A stretch of DNA of 64,000 nucleotides from Haematococcus lacustris (taxonomy: Eukaryota > Chlorophyta > Chlorophyceae > Chlamydomonadales > Haematococcaceae), in the NCBI GenBank assembly GCA_030144725.1, contig JASKMD010000028.1, forward strand, positions 5,823,311 to 5,887,310, read 5' to 3'. The translations under genes and the position numbers were made by a program. Of the stretch, positions 30,301 through 40,313 are shown piece by piece. The notes beneath the pieces were generated by a model that ran no database searches, was not told where the DNA came from, and was given only the letters and a program-made list of their open reading frames with translations. Position 1 is the stretch's first letter; every line of letters begins with the position of its first letter.

Positions 30301-32777
30301 CTGGTGAAGGCTGCTCTAGAGCATGGGGGTCAGGAGCATGTGGGCCTGAAGCCGGGCCAGCATGGCTGTAACCGCCCTGCTCTCATCCTGGAGTTCCTTC
30401 GGTACGTGGAGGGCACGTGGGTCCATGTCGTGCCCATAGCCCACAGCCTGCTTTTTGGGCTGGTGAAAAACCACCTGCTGTGGCTGCTTTCTACCAAGGA
30501 GAACAGCCCTTTAGACACCCATGAACGCAAGCTCATTGAGGAGCGCTTCAAGCACATCCGCGTGCCAGTGGACTACGGACGCCAGCCCCATCACAGTGCC
30601 ACATGCTGGTATGATGACAAATCAACAGGGGCAATGGGAGCAACAATGGCACAACTGGGACTAGGACAGCATAGATGTGTAAGAGAAGGAGTTGTTGTAC
30701 AAGTTTGTAATCTATGGCGGGAAGTGTATAAAGGTAGGAGCATAATCACACGAGATGTAGATGCTATGTTTGCATTGCAGTGGCTGGATCATGGACGACT
30801 ACATGAACTTCCTCAAGCACGAGTGGGAGTACGTGTTCATGGACATCATGAAGCGAAGCACAACCAACCGCCGACTACACTTTGAGCTGTGGGAGCACCT
30901 GGTCCAAGCTGTGCTGCACTATCTCACGCCAGGTATGTAGGTTATAGATGTAGCTGAGGTACTGTTGTTACTAGGACCACCATAATGATCACCGTCATGG
31001 AGTGCTCTGATAACACATTCATATGCTACTTTTGCCAGGTGCTGACACACCTGCAACAGTGGAGGCCAACATCCAAAAGGGCTTCCAGAACCTGCTCGAC
31101 TACGCTAAAAAGTTGGAGAAGCACAAGGTGGACCTGCATGTCCCGGCCCACATGTTCTCTCCCAACCTCCATATGTGTGTATGCCGGTAAGTGAGCAGTA
31201 GGGCGTTGATGTCAGTTACTCCACCATCTTCGAGACCAATAGCCCCTCCTAGTTTGTCACCATGAATCAGACGGCCTATACCACCCCTCCAAAGGCAACT
31301 ATGATGCTCACTTACCATGTAACTATGATTGCTAATGCAGTGCAATGCTTGTTGTGATGTGTGCAGGCTGCTGTATCAAGAGCTGCAACGTGGCCGCAGC
31401 TTTCGTGATGCTGAGTTTTGGTTGGAGCGTGCCATGCAGTACATGAAGCGCTGGGGAGGCAAGCATGCACCAGGTTCTACCATTGGCCTCTCAGCCTGCC
31501 TGCGTGAGAAGGTGTACCGCCAAGCTCAGCGTTTCCTGCACAAGATCCGGGTGCTGCAGGGTCGGGAGGATGAGGAGGGTGGGCACCAATCGCAGCAGGG
31601 AGCAGAGGGTGAGCCGTTGGGGTCACAGCAAGGGGGTGCAGGGGATGGGACAAGGGGACTGGTAGAGCGCCCCAACAGTGGGGCTGGTCAGGTCCGGACC
31701 CCCACCACAGTGGAGGACGCACAGCCAGAACCGGAGAGGAACTGCCAGTTGGTTGGCGCAGGATACCGTGAATGCCCAGTCACGGGTGGTGAGCAGTGGG
31801 TGCGCCAGGCTGTCTGCACAATGGTGGGGGAGCTCAATGCTGGGTTGAGGGGCGAGGGCAGCGGCTGGTGTGAGCAGGACGTCCTCGACCTGTTCTCTAC
31901 TCCCCCTGCCACCAGTGGTGTTCCTGCCCAGCCCCCCAGCGTGCCGGGGCGGGTATGGTACTTCACCCGTGCAGAGTGCACACAGCAGATGATGTTCAGT
32001 GTGGCGTACAAGCGTGCAGAAAAGCGCAACAACAGCTGGGCCATGGATAAGTACTACTACAGAAACAGCTTGTCCACAGTGAATGAGTATGCGGCCCACA
32101 TCCAGTTCTGGGTGCGACTAGAGCATCCGGTCATCCCAGGCCGCTTCCTGCGAGTGGCCATCGCAAGGCTGTTCCCTGTCTACCCTATGGGTGGCCTGCC
32201 CAACTTGCTGCATGGCATGGGCCCAGAACCAGAGCCAGCAGTGGCAGCAGCAGCAGCCGCAGCACGCACACGCGGGCGCAAGAGACCAGCCCCACAAGAC
32301 ACAGCGGCCAAACGGCGGGCAACAGGTCCAAAGCCAGCAGCTGCAGCAACAGCGGCTGCAGCAACAGCAGCAGCAGGAGCAGCAGCAGCAGCAGCAACAC
32401 CAACAGGAGAAGCAGAGGCAGCAGCAGCAGAAGCAGCAGCAACAGGAGCCGAGGCAGCAGCAGCAGCAGCACCACCAGCCGGTGCTGGCCCCTCTGTTCC
32501 GCCCCCTCACAATGGTGGGGCCAGCAACCGACAGCGCCGCTCAACCCGTGTGGCCAAGGGGCCAGCCGCCGTCCCACAGGAGCAGCCAACCCAGGCAACA
32601 CTACCATACCATCGGCGCGCCAAGTTCAGGACAAAGGAGGCAGGTGCTGGTCCTGCTGAGTGGTTTGCAGTGAATGGGGAGCAGCTGCACACTCTGTTCG
32701 TGTCCTTCTTCCCCACAGGCGAGGGCCATGGGGACATGTACTTTGTTCCATACAACAGCCTCAGCAAGCAGCACTAG
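27371..32777 (+). CDS. Giant-transposon gene D: TNP2-like (Transposase_21-type) transposase
   Basis: Plus-strand multi-exon gene. Exons near 27761-27856, 27927-28508, 28593-28661, 28799-28937, 29091-29223, 29281-29635, 30050-30612, 30781-30934, 31039-31189 and 31367-32777 are supported by splice sites; the first exon is uncertain. Order of features: Gly-rich tract; Cys pairs VHVCNGKTC and [27 protein letters not shown] (position of the first catalytic Asp in TNP2-type enzymes); [62 protein letters not shown] and [15 protein letters not shown]. This succession matches algal and plant CACTA transposases. The C-terminus is Ala/Gln-rich. One intron (29636-30049) uses a GC donor. Confidence 0.6.
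29636..30049 (+). repeat. Telomere-like CCCTAG/CCCTAA array filling a GC-AG intron of gene D
   Basis: Splicing CCAGCCAG / GCAAGC at 29635/29636 to TTGCAG / GGCTGC at 30049/30050 restores the frame ([12 protein letters not shown]). Between lie about 350 bases of CCCTAG and CCCTAA hexamers, the same motif family as in gene A but on the opposite strand. Confidence 0.8.
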
Positions 32778-32835
32778 ACACTGTCCCTGTCATTCAGGTC
32801 ACAACATAATGATGAGAATGTGCTGGTTGTAATCA

Positions 32836-33680
32836 GGTTGCACCCGTCATCCCTGCGCTCGTCCCTGCATCTCTCCCTGCGCTCGTCCCTGCATCTGTCC
32901 CTGCGCTCGTCCCTGCGCTCATCCCTGCACTCGTCCCTGCGCTCGTCCCTGCGCTCATCCCTGCACTCGTCCCTGCATCCGTCCCTGCGCTCATCCCTGC
33001 ACTCGTCCCTGCACTCGTCCCTGCGCTCGTCCCTGCGCTCATCCCTGCACTCGTCCCTGCATCCGTCCCTGCATCCGTCCCTGCATTTATCCCTGCGCTC
33101 ATCCCTGCGCTCGTCCCTGCGCCGGTAATCCCTGCATTCGTCCCTGCGCTCATCCCTGCGCTCGTCCCTGCGCTAATCCCTGCGCTCGTCCCTGCGCCCA
33201 ACATCCCTGCATTTGTCCCTGCGTTCATCCCTGCGCTCGTCCCTGCGCCGGTTATCCCTGCATTCGTCCCTGCGCTAATCCCTGCGCTCGTCCCTGCGCT
33301 CATCCCTGCGCTCGTCCCTGCGCCCGTAATCCCTGCACTCGTCCCTGCGTTCATCCCTGCAGGCGTCCCTGCGCCGGTTATCCCTACATTCGTCCCTGCG
33401 CTAATCCCTGCGCTCGTCCCTGCGCTCATCCCTGCACTCGTCCCTGCGCCCATAATCCCTGCGCTCGTCCCTGCGCTCATCCCTGCACTCGTCCCTGCGC
33501 CCGTCAATCCCTGCATCCGTCCCTGCACTCGTCCCTGCATCCGTCCCTGCGCCCCCAAGTCATCCCTGCGTTCGTCCCTGCGCCCCCGAGTAATCCCTGC
33601 GTCCATCCCTGCACCCCCCCTTCCATCCCTGCGCTCATCCCTGCGCCCCCCCCTCCATCCCTGCATCCGTCCCTGCGTGA
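32836..33680 (-). repeat. Right subterminal array, inverse of the left array
   Basis: About 65 copies of the same 12-bp unit seen as TCCCTGCGCTCG / TCCCTGCACTCA on plus, i.e. inverted relative to 13210-13836. It runs into the right terminal repeat at about 33650. Confidence 0.85.
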
Positions 33681-33840
33681 ACGCCACGGGCCGCCCAGCC
33701 TCCGCCTTTGACTTTTTTGACCTGATTTTCTTTGGGATGGAATCCTTACATCACAAGCTACCAACTGGCCGAGTTTCAGCCCATTTGGACAAGGTTGACA
33801 AAAGCGCAGGGAAGAACGCAGGGACTAATTTGTAGGAGTG
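33646..33840 (-). repeat. Right terminal inverted repeat of the giant transposon
   Basis: Ends GTAGGAGTG at 33840. The reverse complement matches 13049-13245 with few mismatches. Confidence 0.9.
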
Positions 33841-33876
33841 AAAGGGGAACGGTGTCGCTCAAGGCTCGCCGTTACA
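33841..33876 (-). repeat. Remaining 36 bases of the gypsy 5' LTR
   Basis: AAAGGGGAACGG to CGCCGTTACA matches 6394-6429 of the intact LTR exactly and is followed by the target duplication ATCAG. Confidence 0.9.
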
Positions 33877-34137
33877 ATCAGCTCCCGGCACATGGTCTGC
33901 ACTCACCTCCACAGCCTGCCCAGCTATCACCAGCAGCTTTCAAGTCCAACCCGGTCCAGTCAGCTGTCAAGTCGAGGTCGCGGGCGCTTGGTCGAGGAGC
34001 AGGCAGAAAGCAACGGGGAGCAACGGGGGCCAGGAGCGAGCCAGCGACGGGGCCCCGAGCCAGGTCCGAGCTTCAGGCCCCTCACTCGGCCCGTCACACC
34101 CTGGGCCTGAGGCCGGGTCCGAGTGGCGTCGATAACC

Positions 34138-34790
34138 AATATTGCAAAGCAGTTGTATGTGCCAGCCGGCACCTTGCGTGCTGACCTACGATACATGGTG
34201 CTGCAGCATCTGAATGAGCAGACAGAGTGCGACTGAGCTGGCTGTGTAAGATGACGTTGAGAAAACTGGGCTCCATGCGTAAAGTGTACCGCAGTATACC
34301 GGAACATGGAAGAGGGTGTTGCCATGGAACATGGAAGAGGGTGTTCACTCACCTACAGCCTGCATGACTACAACATCATCGTTCGCACCCTGATGACTAC
34401 AAAGCCCATCCCTAGTGGCACGTTCCCTGACCACTGCACTCCCAGTCGAAGTTTGATAAGGTTGACAGCCTGGCAAGCAGCCGCTGCCCTGCTCTGTAGC
34501 ACACTTGCCTAGCGTTCAACTGGCTACCCTACTGTTGACTAATCCTGCAGCCCCCTTGTCCCTCACTAGGGCCTCCATTTGAGCCGGATTAGAAGCTAGC
34601 ATACACTATCAGCCACTAGTAGCCACTAAGTAGATCCGGCTCAAACAGTGTTATTGGGCTGTGTGGAGTAAACCCAGTGCACATAGCACATGAGCCGCCT
34701 ACCACCTACATGATTGCCTGACCCGAGGGCTATGCTGTAGAGTTGGCATGACAAAACATGCACTAATTGTAAGCTGATGACAGCTCAAAG
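34138..34790. other. Intergenic region, no gene seen
   Basis: No convincing coding sequence. It contains one perfect 12-bp inverted pair, TTTGAGCCGGAT at 34578-34589 and ATCCGGCTCAAA at 34634-34645, enclosing 44 bases, a possible tiny hairpin element. Confidence 0.5.
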
Positions 34791-34794
34791 TGGG

Positions 34795-34990
34795 GGGGGG
34801 GGCACACAAAAGAAAGAAAGAAAGAAAGAAAGACTACTCCGGTTTAACACCAGCGTGCATTAAGGGAGGACTCCGGCATGGGGCGCCGACACAATCCCAC
34901 CAGAGTTACTTTTTCGTCGTAGTGGAGTCGAACCCACGACCTCTCGGTTGTAGGAATCACCCTTCACCAACTGAGCCACTTCACCGCACG
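34795..34990 (-). mobile_element. tRNA-derived SINE
   Basis: On the minus strand a tRNA-like head carries box A TGGCTCAGTTGG (34967-34978) and a perfect box B GGTTCGACTCC (34924-34934), the internal RNA polymerase III promoter. The acceptor arms do not pair, so it is not a functional tRNA. A tRNA-unrelated body (GGTGTTAAACCGGAGTAGTC near its end) follows, and the element ends in about five TTTC repeats. Head, body and simple 3' tail are the SINE layout. Amplification would depend on an unlinked LINE. Confidence 0.7.
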
Positions 34991-35011
34991 ACGGGGCGGG
35001 ATGGGCACACA

Positions 35012-38000
35012 CTACTGTGCCACAGCAGGCTGCTGCTGCTCCTGCTCCTGGGCCTTGGGTGGCTTGTCTCGCAGCCGCTTGTAGCCCAGGCCAGGGTACT
35101 CCTTGCCCTTGGCTGGTAGAGCTCCCTGGTCTGGCCAGTAGCACAGCTCTAACGGACGCCACCTGCTCTCCCCAATGCGTTGCATGTTCAATGCTGCATT
35201 GCAGTGCCTGTCCAGCCACCTGCCTGGTTGTGGTGCTGGCTTGGCTTTAGCAGCCTTGCCCTTACCCTTGGTAGGTTCTGCTGCCCCTGGCTCAGCCTTG
35301 GTGCGCTTGCTGCGCTTGGCTGGCAGGGGTGTGCTGGGCCCTGGCTCTGAGGCTGTTGGCTGTGTGGCTGCCGGGCCGCTGCGTGGGGCCTGTGGGGGAT
35401 TGCGAGGGGCCACTACCGGGCACCACATCAGGCCCCGCACTGGCTGGCCACGCTCCTGGCTCCAGGCTGGGCGCACCAGGCGCTGTTCCACCTGCCCTGC
35501 TGGGGGCTTCCAGCCTGCAGGTCTTGTGGCACTGAGTGTGTTCAGCTCCACCTCACAGGGCTGCTTGCCATTCACTGCTGAGCTGACCCGGCTGGTGCGG
35601 TGCTCATCCACGAGCACCACCCTGCCCCCATCCTGGTCTTTGCCCCTGGGCCTGCACACCACCTTGCGGCAGGCCCGCAACACCGCATCAGCACCCCACC
35701 CTCCCGCTGTGCCAATGCTAGCTGCTCCAAAGAACACCACCAGCTGCTTGGCACACTGCTACGCTTGCCGCGCTTTGGCTGCCCTGGTGCGGGTGGGGTG
35801 TGGGGCTGCTGCCACCGCTCTAGCCACCGGCACACATGCACTGCATGGCGCATGCGGCAGGGCAGGGGCAGGGTGTCCTGCAGGGAGCCTTGCTTCTTCA
35901 TGCCCAGTAGGCGACGGTGCGTGTTGGCCTCCTCTATCAGGTCCGCCACATGGCCCTTGTCCAGGGTGGCGGCCTTCAGCTCCGAGCTGTGGGCGTTGAT
36001 GCCATACCCACACGCCATCCTGATGAACAGCTGCGCCTCCTCCCCGCTCCAGCCTAGCTTGGCCCTGGCTGCCTTGGCGTACAGCTTGACAATGCGCTCT
36101 GCAGGTCAGGTCAGGTCAGGTATTAGGTCAGGTCAGGTCAGGTCAGGTATCAGGTCAGGTATCAGGTCAGGTATCAGGTCAGGTCAGGTCAGGTCAGGTC
36201 AGGTCAGGTCAGGTCAGGTCAGGTCAGGTCAGGTCAGGTCAGGTCAGGTCAGGTCAGGTCAGGTCAGGTCAGGTCAGGTCAGGTCAGGTCAGGTCAGGTC
36301 AGGTCAGGTCAGGTCAGGTCAGGTCAGGTCAGGTCAGGTCAGGTCAGGTCAGGTCAGGTCAGGTCAGGTCAGGTCAGGTCAGGTCAGGTCAGGTCAGGTC
36401 AGGTCAGGTCAGGTCAGGTCAGGTCAGGTCAGGTCAGGTCAGGTCAGGTCAGGTCAGGTCAGGTCAGGTCAGGTCAGGTCAGGTCAGGTCAGGTCAGGTC
36501 AGGTCAGGTCAGGTCAGGTCAGGTCAGGTCAGGTCAGGTCAGGTCAGGTCAGGTCAGGTCAGGTCAGGTCAGGTCAGGTCAGGTCAGGTCAGGTCAGGTC
36601 AGGTCAGGTCAGGTCAGGTCAGGTCAGGTCAGGTCAGGTCAGGTCAGGTCAGGTCAGGTCAGGTCAGGTCAGGTCAGGTCAGGTCAGGTCAGGTCAGGTC
36701 AGGTCAGGTCAGGTCAGGTCAGGTCAGGTCAGGTCAGGTCAGGTCAGGTCAGGTCAGGTCAGGTCAGGTCAGGTCAGGTCAGGTCAGGTCAGGTCAGGTC
36801 AGGTCAGGTCAGGTCAGGTCAGGTCAGGTCAGGTCAGGTCAGGTCAGGTCAGGTCAGGTCAGGTCAGGTCAGGTCAGGTCAGGTCAGGTCAGGTCAGGTC
36901 AGGTCAGGTCAGGTCAGGTCAGGTCAGGTCAGGTCAGGTCAGGTCAGGTCAGGTCAGGTCAGGTCAGGTCAGGTCAGGTCAGGTCAGGTCAGGTCAGGTC
37001 AGGTCAGGTCAGGTCAGGTCAGGTCAGGTCAGGTCAGGTCAGGTCAGGTCAGGTCAGGTCAGGTCAGGTCAGGTCAGGTCGTGGGTACGGCCTACTCACC
37101 TCAGCCCAGAACTTGGCCACCGTGCTCTGCTTGTGTTGGTGCAGCCGGAATCTGGCGTTGGACCAGCGCGGCTTGGACAGCTCGGCCCACATGGCGGGCC
37201 AGGTCACCAGCGTCATTGCGACGTACTCCCGGTACCGCTGCAACGAGGCGGTGTACTTGGTGACTTGCGACAGCACAGCGTGTTCGTGCTGGATGCCGGC
37301 CATCCACGCCTTGGACACCTTGGCGTGCTGCGTGATGCCGCTCTGCCGGTAGTACTGCCCCGCACTGAGGCTGCGCTGCCACACTGACTCCACAGCGCCG
37401 GAGGGGTGTCGCTCCTCGTGCGCCACAGTCGCCATGTTGGTCTTGCCTGGGTCGCAGCCCAGCCAGTCCGCGTTCAGGTGGGCCAGCGGGTTGACAGCGC
37501 CCTCCTGCTTGCCCATGCTTGGCAGCTTGTCGGGCGGCCCTGCTGGCTTGGGGCGCGTGAACAGCAAGCTGACCGTGACTCCGTCCGTGTGGACCACCTG
37601 CGCGAAGGTCTGCCCGTCGTTCGGCCAGATGGATGGCTGGACGGCTGGCGGGATGCTGGATGGAAGGAAGGCGATCCACCGGTTGGCCACCTGCAACCAA
37701 ACACAGCCGACACAGCCGACTCAGCACACTTGGAGCCACCCAAACACCATTAGTCCATGTTGCCACAAGCAACATGCCACCAGCAACATGCCTCAAGCAA
37801 CATGCAATCAATGTTCAGTCAAATGCGTCAAGCAACATGCAATATGCCTCAAGCAACATGACAGGCTGGCCAGCTCAAGGCTCCCTCACCTCACTGTCCC
37901 TGGGCCCGGCCACACCATTCCTGAACCTGGTCAAGGAGGTGATGTCCGCTGGCAGCATGCCAGCGGCCCGCATCAGGCCATAGATGGCCCGGGTATCCAG

Positions 38001-39023
38001 CTTGATGTGGTGCGCCTTGCAGCTGCAGCCGGGTGTGATAGCAAAGGGGGAGGGGGGACGGTAGGGCCTGGAGTTGGGCTGCCCCCCAAGTGCCTGCCAG
38101 TCTGCCCAATCCAGCTGCCAGCTGACGTGGGCTTCCTCCAGCTGCCTGCTGGTGTCCACTGCATGACGCAGCAGGCTGCCCCGGTTGACCCTCATCTGCC
38201 GCCATGCTTTGTTCACCACCACCCCCTGACCCACCCCCAACAACCTCCGCTGCCTGACCACCTCATACCGCATGGCCACAGTAGGCACCACCCCACCCTG
38301 ACCCTGAGCCTGACCCTCTAGCCAGGTCACCACCTTCCCCCGCACACTCCGCACCACCCAGCTGCGCTGACGCTCAGTCCAGGCTGGACTGCCATCCACG
38401 GGCAGCCCAAAGCGGCGCTGGTGCTCGTGTGAGCCAGCGATGACCCTGGCTCCAGCCAGAGCCACCGCTTGCCCAACTCTGCGCTTGAACAGCTCGTTGA
38501 GGCTAGTGGCAAAGCTAGTCTCCAGCTTCTGGCCTACATCGTCGACGGTGTTGCAGTCGTGCGGATAGCGAGGTATTTCGCCGAGCTCGGCGTGGAGGTC
38601 CGGGTACGCGGTCAAGACATCCTCCACAGCAGCGCTAGGCTGAGAGTGCAATCCGGGATGGGGCAGACCGCGGCCGAGCTGCAGGAACAGGTTGCGCTGC
38701 GCAAAGTCCGGGATGTCCGCGTCCTCAGCAGGGATTTCCTCTAAGAGCTCCTGGCCATCCGCAAGTACAGTGACGCGTGTGAAGCAGCCGCGCACCATGA
38801 GGCCCAACAGCAAGCTGGCGAGCAGCGCCCTCTTGCTGCAGGCCTCCACCCAAAGCACGAGTTGGTCGTGGAGCCGCGCCTCCACCACTTCGGACGGCAC
38901 GACCGCGCCCGCTTCTAACCCCGCAGCGGCCACACCCCTCATCAAGGTGTGCCTCTTACACTTTTTTGCGTGCCATGAGTTGTTGTGGTTGTGGGCCCAG
39001 TGCGCTGCACCGTTGGCCTGCAT
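35012..39023 (-). CDS. Fanzor/TnpB-like (OrfB_IS605 family) RNA-guided-nuclease homologue, probably frameshifted
   Basis: Three minus-strand exons: 39023-37886 (ATG at 39023), 37693-37100 and 36096-35012, with in-phase GT-AG borders. The RuvC-I Asp is in LGCDPGKTNMATVAHEER, the RuvC-II Glu in VVLVDEHRTSRVSS, and the RuvC-III Asp in RWLDRHCNAALNMQRIG, in the order found in TnpB and Fanzor. The N-terminal 380 residues hold the presumed RNA/DNA-binding region. The TSxxCxxC zinc finger of TnpB after RuvC-II is not preserved (SRVSSA), and only one later Cys (GLMWCP) suggests a remnant. Between about 35790 and 35760 the frame carrying MACGYGINAHSSELKAATLD must shift to reach KQLVVFFGAASIG, so this copy is probably inactive unless a small intron intervenes. 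Family members are programmable nucleases guided by omega-RNA; activity here is untested. At over 900 residues it is long for the family. Confidence 0.7.
36097..37099 (-). repeat. AGGTC pentanucleotide satellite inside a Fanzor-like gene intron
   Basis: About 195 nearly perfect copies of AGGTC (plus strand), with a few ATT/ATC interruptions at the left end (36118-36177). The flanking minus-strand donor GTGAGT (37099-37094) and acceptor (CAGAG/CGC at 36097) bracket it, so the whole array is intronic. Confidence 0.9.
37694..37885 (-). other. Intron 1 of the Fanzor-like gene with CAAGCAACATGC repeats
   Basis: Bracketed by GAG/GTGAGG and TTGCAG/GTGGCC on minus. The plus strand shows six or so copies of a 10-12 base unit, CAAGCAACATGC, between 37765 and 37860. 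Confidence 0.7.
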
Positions 39024-39255
39024 GTTCCGCTGAGCCTGTGCTGGCGGCGGTCGACCTAACTGTCCGAGGCATTACGATTACGTCTACGCTGTCTGTTTCG
39101 CTGCATTTTCTTAACTGCGGTTGTAATGTGCCTTCGATGTCCTATTCTCCCCTGTTATTTTTCCTGATTTCCTGTTTTCTTCCTGTTTTTCAGTTTTTAT
39201 GTTTATGTTTTATGTCCTTGTCATGTTTTATTTTACGTTAAGCCATGGCATGACA
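39024..39255. other. Upstream region of the Fanzor-like gene
   Basis: Bases 39130-39240 are unusually T-rich for this window (TTTTTCCTGATTTCC, TTTTATGTTTATG), so A-rich toward the minus-strand gene. A promoter role is possible but no motif is firm. Confidence 0.35.
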
Positions 39256-39386
39256 TCCCATGGCATGACAGCAGGAGGCCAGCAATATTGCATTGTTCAG
39301 CCACTGGACCAAAGTGGTACCAACAGGCTGTGATGGCAAAGCCTGGCCTGGTCTGACCTGGCCTTTCCAGCATATAGAGTGTCCGG
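39256..39386 (+). repeat. 131-bp direct repeat, copy 1
   Basis: TCCCATGGCATGACAG to AGTGTCCGG, identical to 40879-41009. The two copies lie 1.6 kb apart and bracket the small gene at 40314-40686. Confidence 0.9.
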
Positions 39387-40313
39387 ACTAATCCTGCAGC
39401 CAATGGTGCCGCTGCCATTGATGCCAACTGCCAGCTGCCCCATAGCTGCCAGGATACGGTCTAGCCTGCGCTGATTACCAACTTGCTGCCGTGCACATGT
39501 GACTGCACCGCCATGGCCACTTAGCCTACCACAAGAGACAACGACGCGGGGGCCACGACGTGGAGGCCACGACGCGACACATCCAGCACATACACATGTC
39601 CTGACCAGGCTTCTGAAAACTGCAGTTTTTCATGAAATTTTGCACTGAAACCTTTCACGTGCAAAAATGCAACGTTTCACTGCAACAAATGAAATCCCGG
39701 TAGACCCCAGCACCCGGCATCACGAGTAGAGCCAGATGGTTGAGGCTGTCGCGACGACTAGTGGCCTTCAGCAGAATGCTCATGTTCGCTGGCCCTTCGC
39801 TGGCATTGCCACGGGTGCTCCAGCACAACGTGATTGGGCTGGGTATCCCTCTACAGCCTAACGGGATAAGGCGTCGCACACAGCCGCAGGCACAGCCGCG
39901 GGCACAACAGCAGCTGCAGCCGCAGGTGCAGCCACAAGTAGGACTCCCGACCCACGCATGGTCACCAATACGCCACCCACGTTTGATGTCCGTCTCATGT
40001 CCGGTTCATGTCCTTTGGGATGTCCCAGCCGGGATGACCCCGCCATGTCACTGCCTTCGTTAAAGGGACAGCGTGAAGCCATTTGAGCCCTAGCCTTAAT
40101 ACTCACGCCTACTATGACAGAACCGGACCCATGTGCAGCAAACACCAACACAAAGTTCCACCCACGTGTCATGCAAGAATCGCCGGGTCTGCTGTTTGCT
40201 GTATGTATGCTTACATTGACTCCCCAAAGCCACAGGCCACAGGCACGCAGCGCGTTCCGGGTAAAATGCTGTCTGCGGACTCGGCAATGAACTAGGCCGC
40301 TGATGCGCCGCGG
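39387..40313. other. Sequence inside the direct-repeat pair, no assigned gene
   Basis: About 930 bases with no convincing coding sequence. A Gln/Pro-biased open stretch near 39870-39940 (CAGCCGCAGGCACAGCCGCG) is low complexity. The part just before 40314 should contain the promoter of the small gene. Confidence 0.4.

Larger units (their letters stand above)
13049..33840. mobile_element. Giant (20.8 kb) CACTA/EnSpm-like DNA transposon with five genes
   Basis: The ends are perfect inverted CACTCCTACAAATTAGTCCC / GGGACTAATTTGTAGGAGTG. The terminal inverted repeats run for about 200 bp (13049-13245 and 33646-33840) with few mismatches and grade into subterminal arrays of a 12-bp motif. The insert falls in an LTR whose intact twin is at 6154-6429, so both borders are exact. 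CACT termini, a 2-3 bp target duplication, subterminal motif arrays and a TNP2-like transposase (27.4-32.8 kb) fit the CACTA/EnSpm superfamily. A Ulp1 protease gene and two tandem genes of an unknown family appear to be cargo. The superfamily call is an inference; an exact family is not recognised. Confidence 0.75.
6154..33876 (-). mobile_element. Full-length Ty3/gypsy chromovirus, split in its 5' LTR by the giant CACTCC transposon
   Basis: The element runs on the minus strand: 5' LTR 33876-33841 + 13048-12806, internal region 12805-6430, 3' LTR 6429-6154. The 5-bp target duplication ATCAG flanks it exactly. The unoccupied target sequence is preserved in the left Crypton copy around base 1189. 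The own length without the nested insert is about 6.9 kb. The gag and pol reading frames and chromodomain are described separately. Confidence 0.9.
3942..34137 (+). mobile_element. Crypton-like element, right copy, split at 6153/33882 by nested insertions
   Basis: Bases 3942-6153 (2212 bp) and 33882-34137 (256 bp) together reproduce the left copy in inverted orientation. They start AACCAATG and end GATAACC. The gap between them is accounted for by the Ty3/gypsy element and its 5-bp target duplication ATCAG (6149-6153 and 33877-33881). Upstream lies repeat X; downstream (34138 on) is unrelated sequence. The left copy lacks Y-to-X continuity too, so an inversion or template switch probably separated X and Y. 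Confidence 0.7.

Noticed and set aside
32118..32607. Cys-rich and Leu-rich minus-strand frames opposite the end of gene D
   Set aside because: They mirror CAG/GCA-type repeats of the Ala/Gln-rich transposase tail on plus.
34915..34990. Functional tRNA gene
   Set aside because: Boxes A and B are good but the 5' and 3' acceptor segments do not pair and a SINE body and TTTC tail follow.
36130..37387. Long RSGQV reading frame
   Set aside because: It is a translation of the AGGTC satellite in the Fanzor-like intron, on the wrong strand for the gene.
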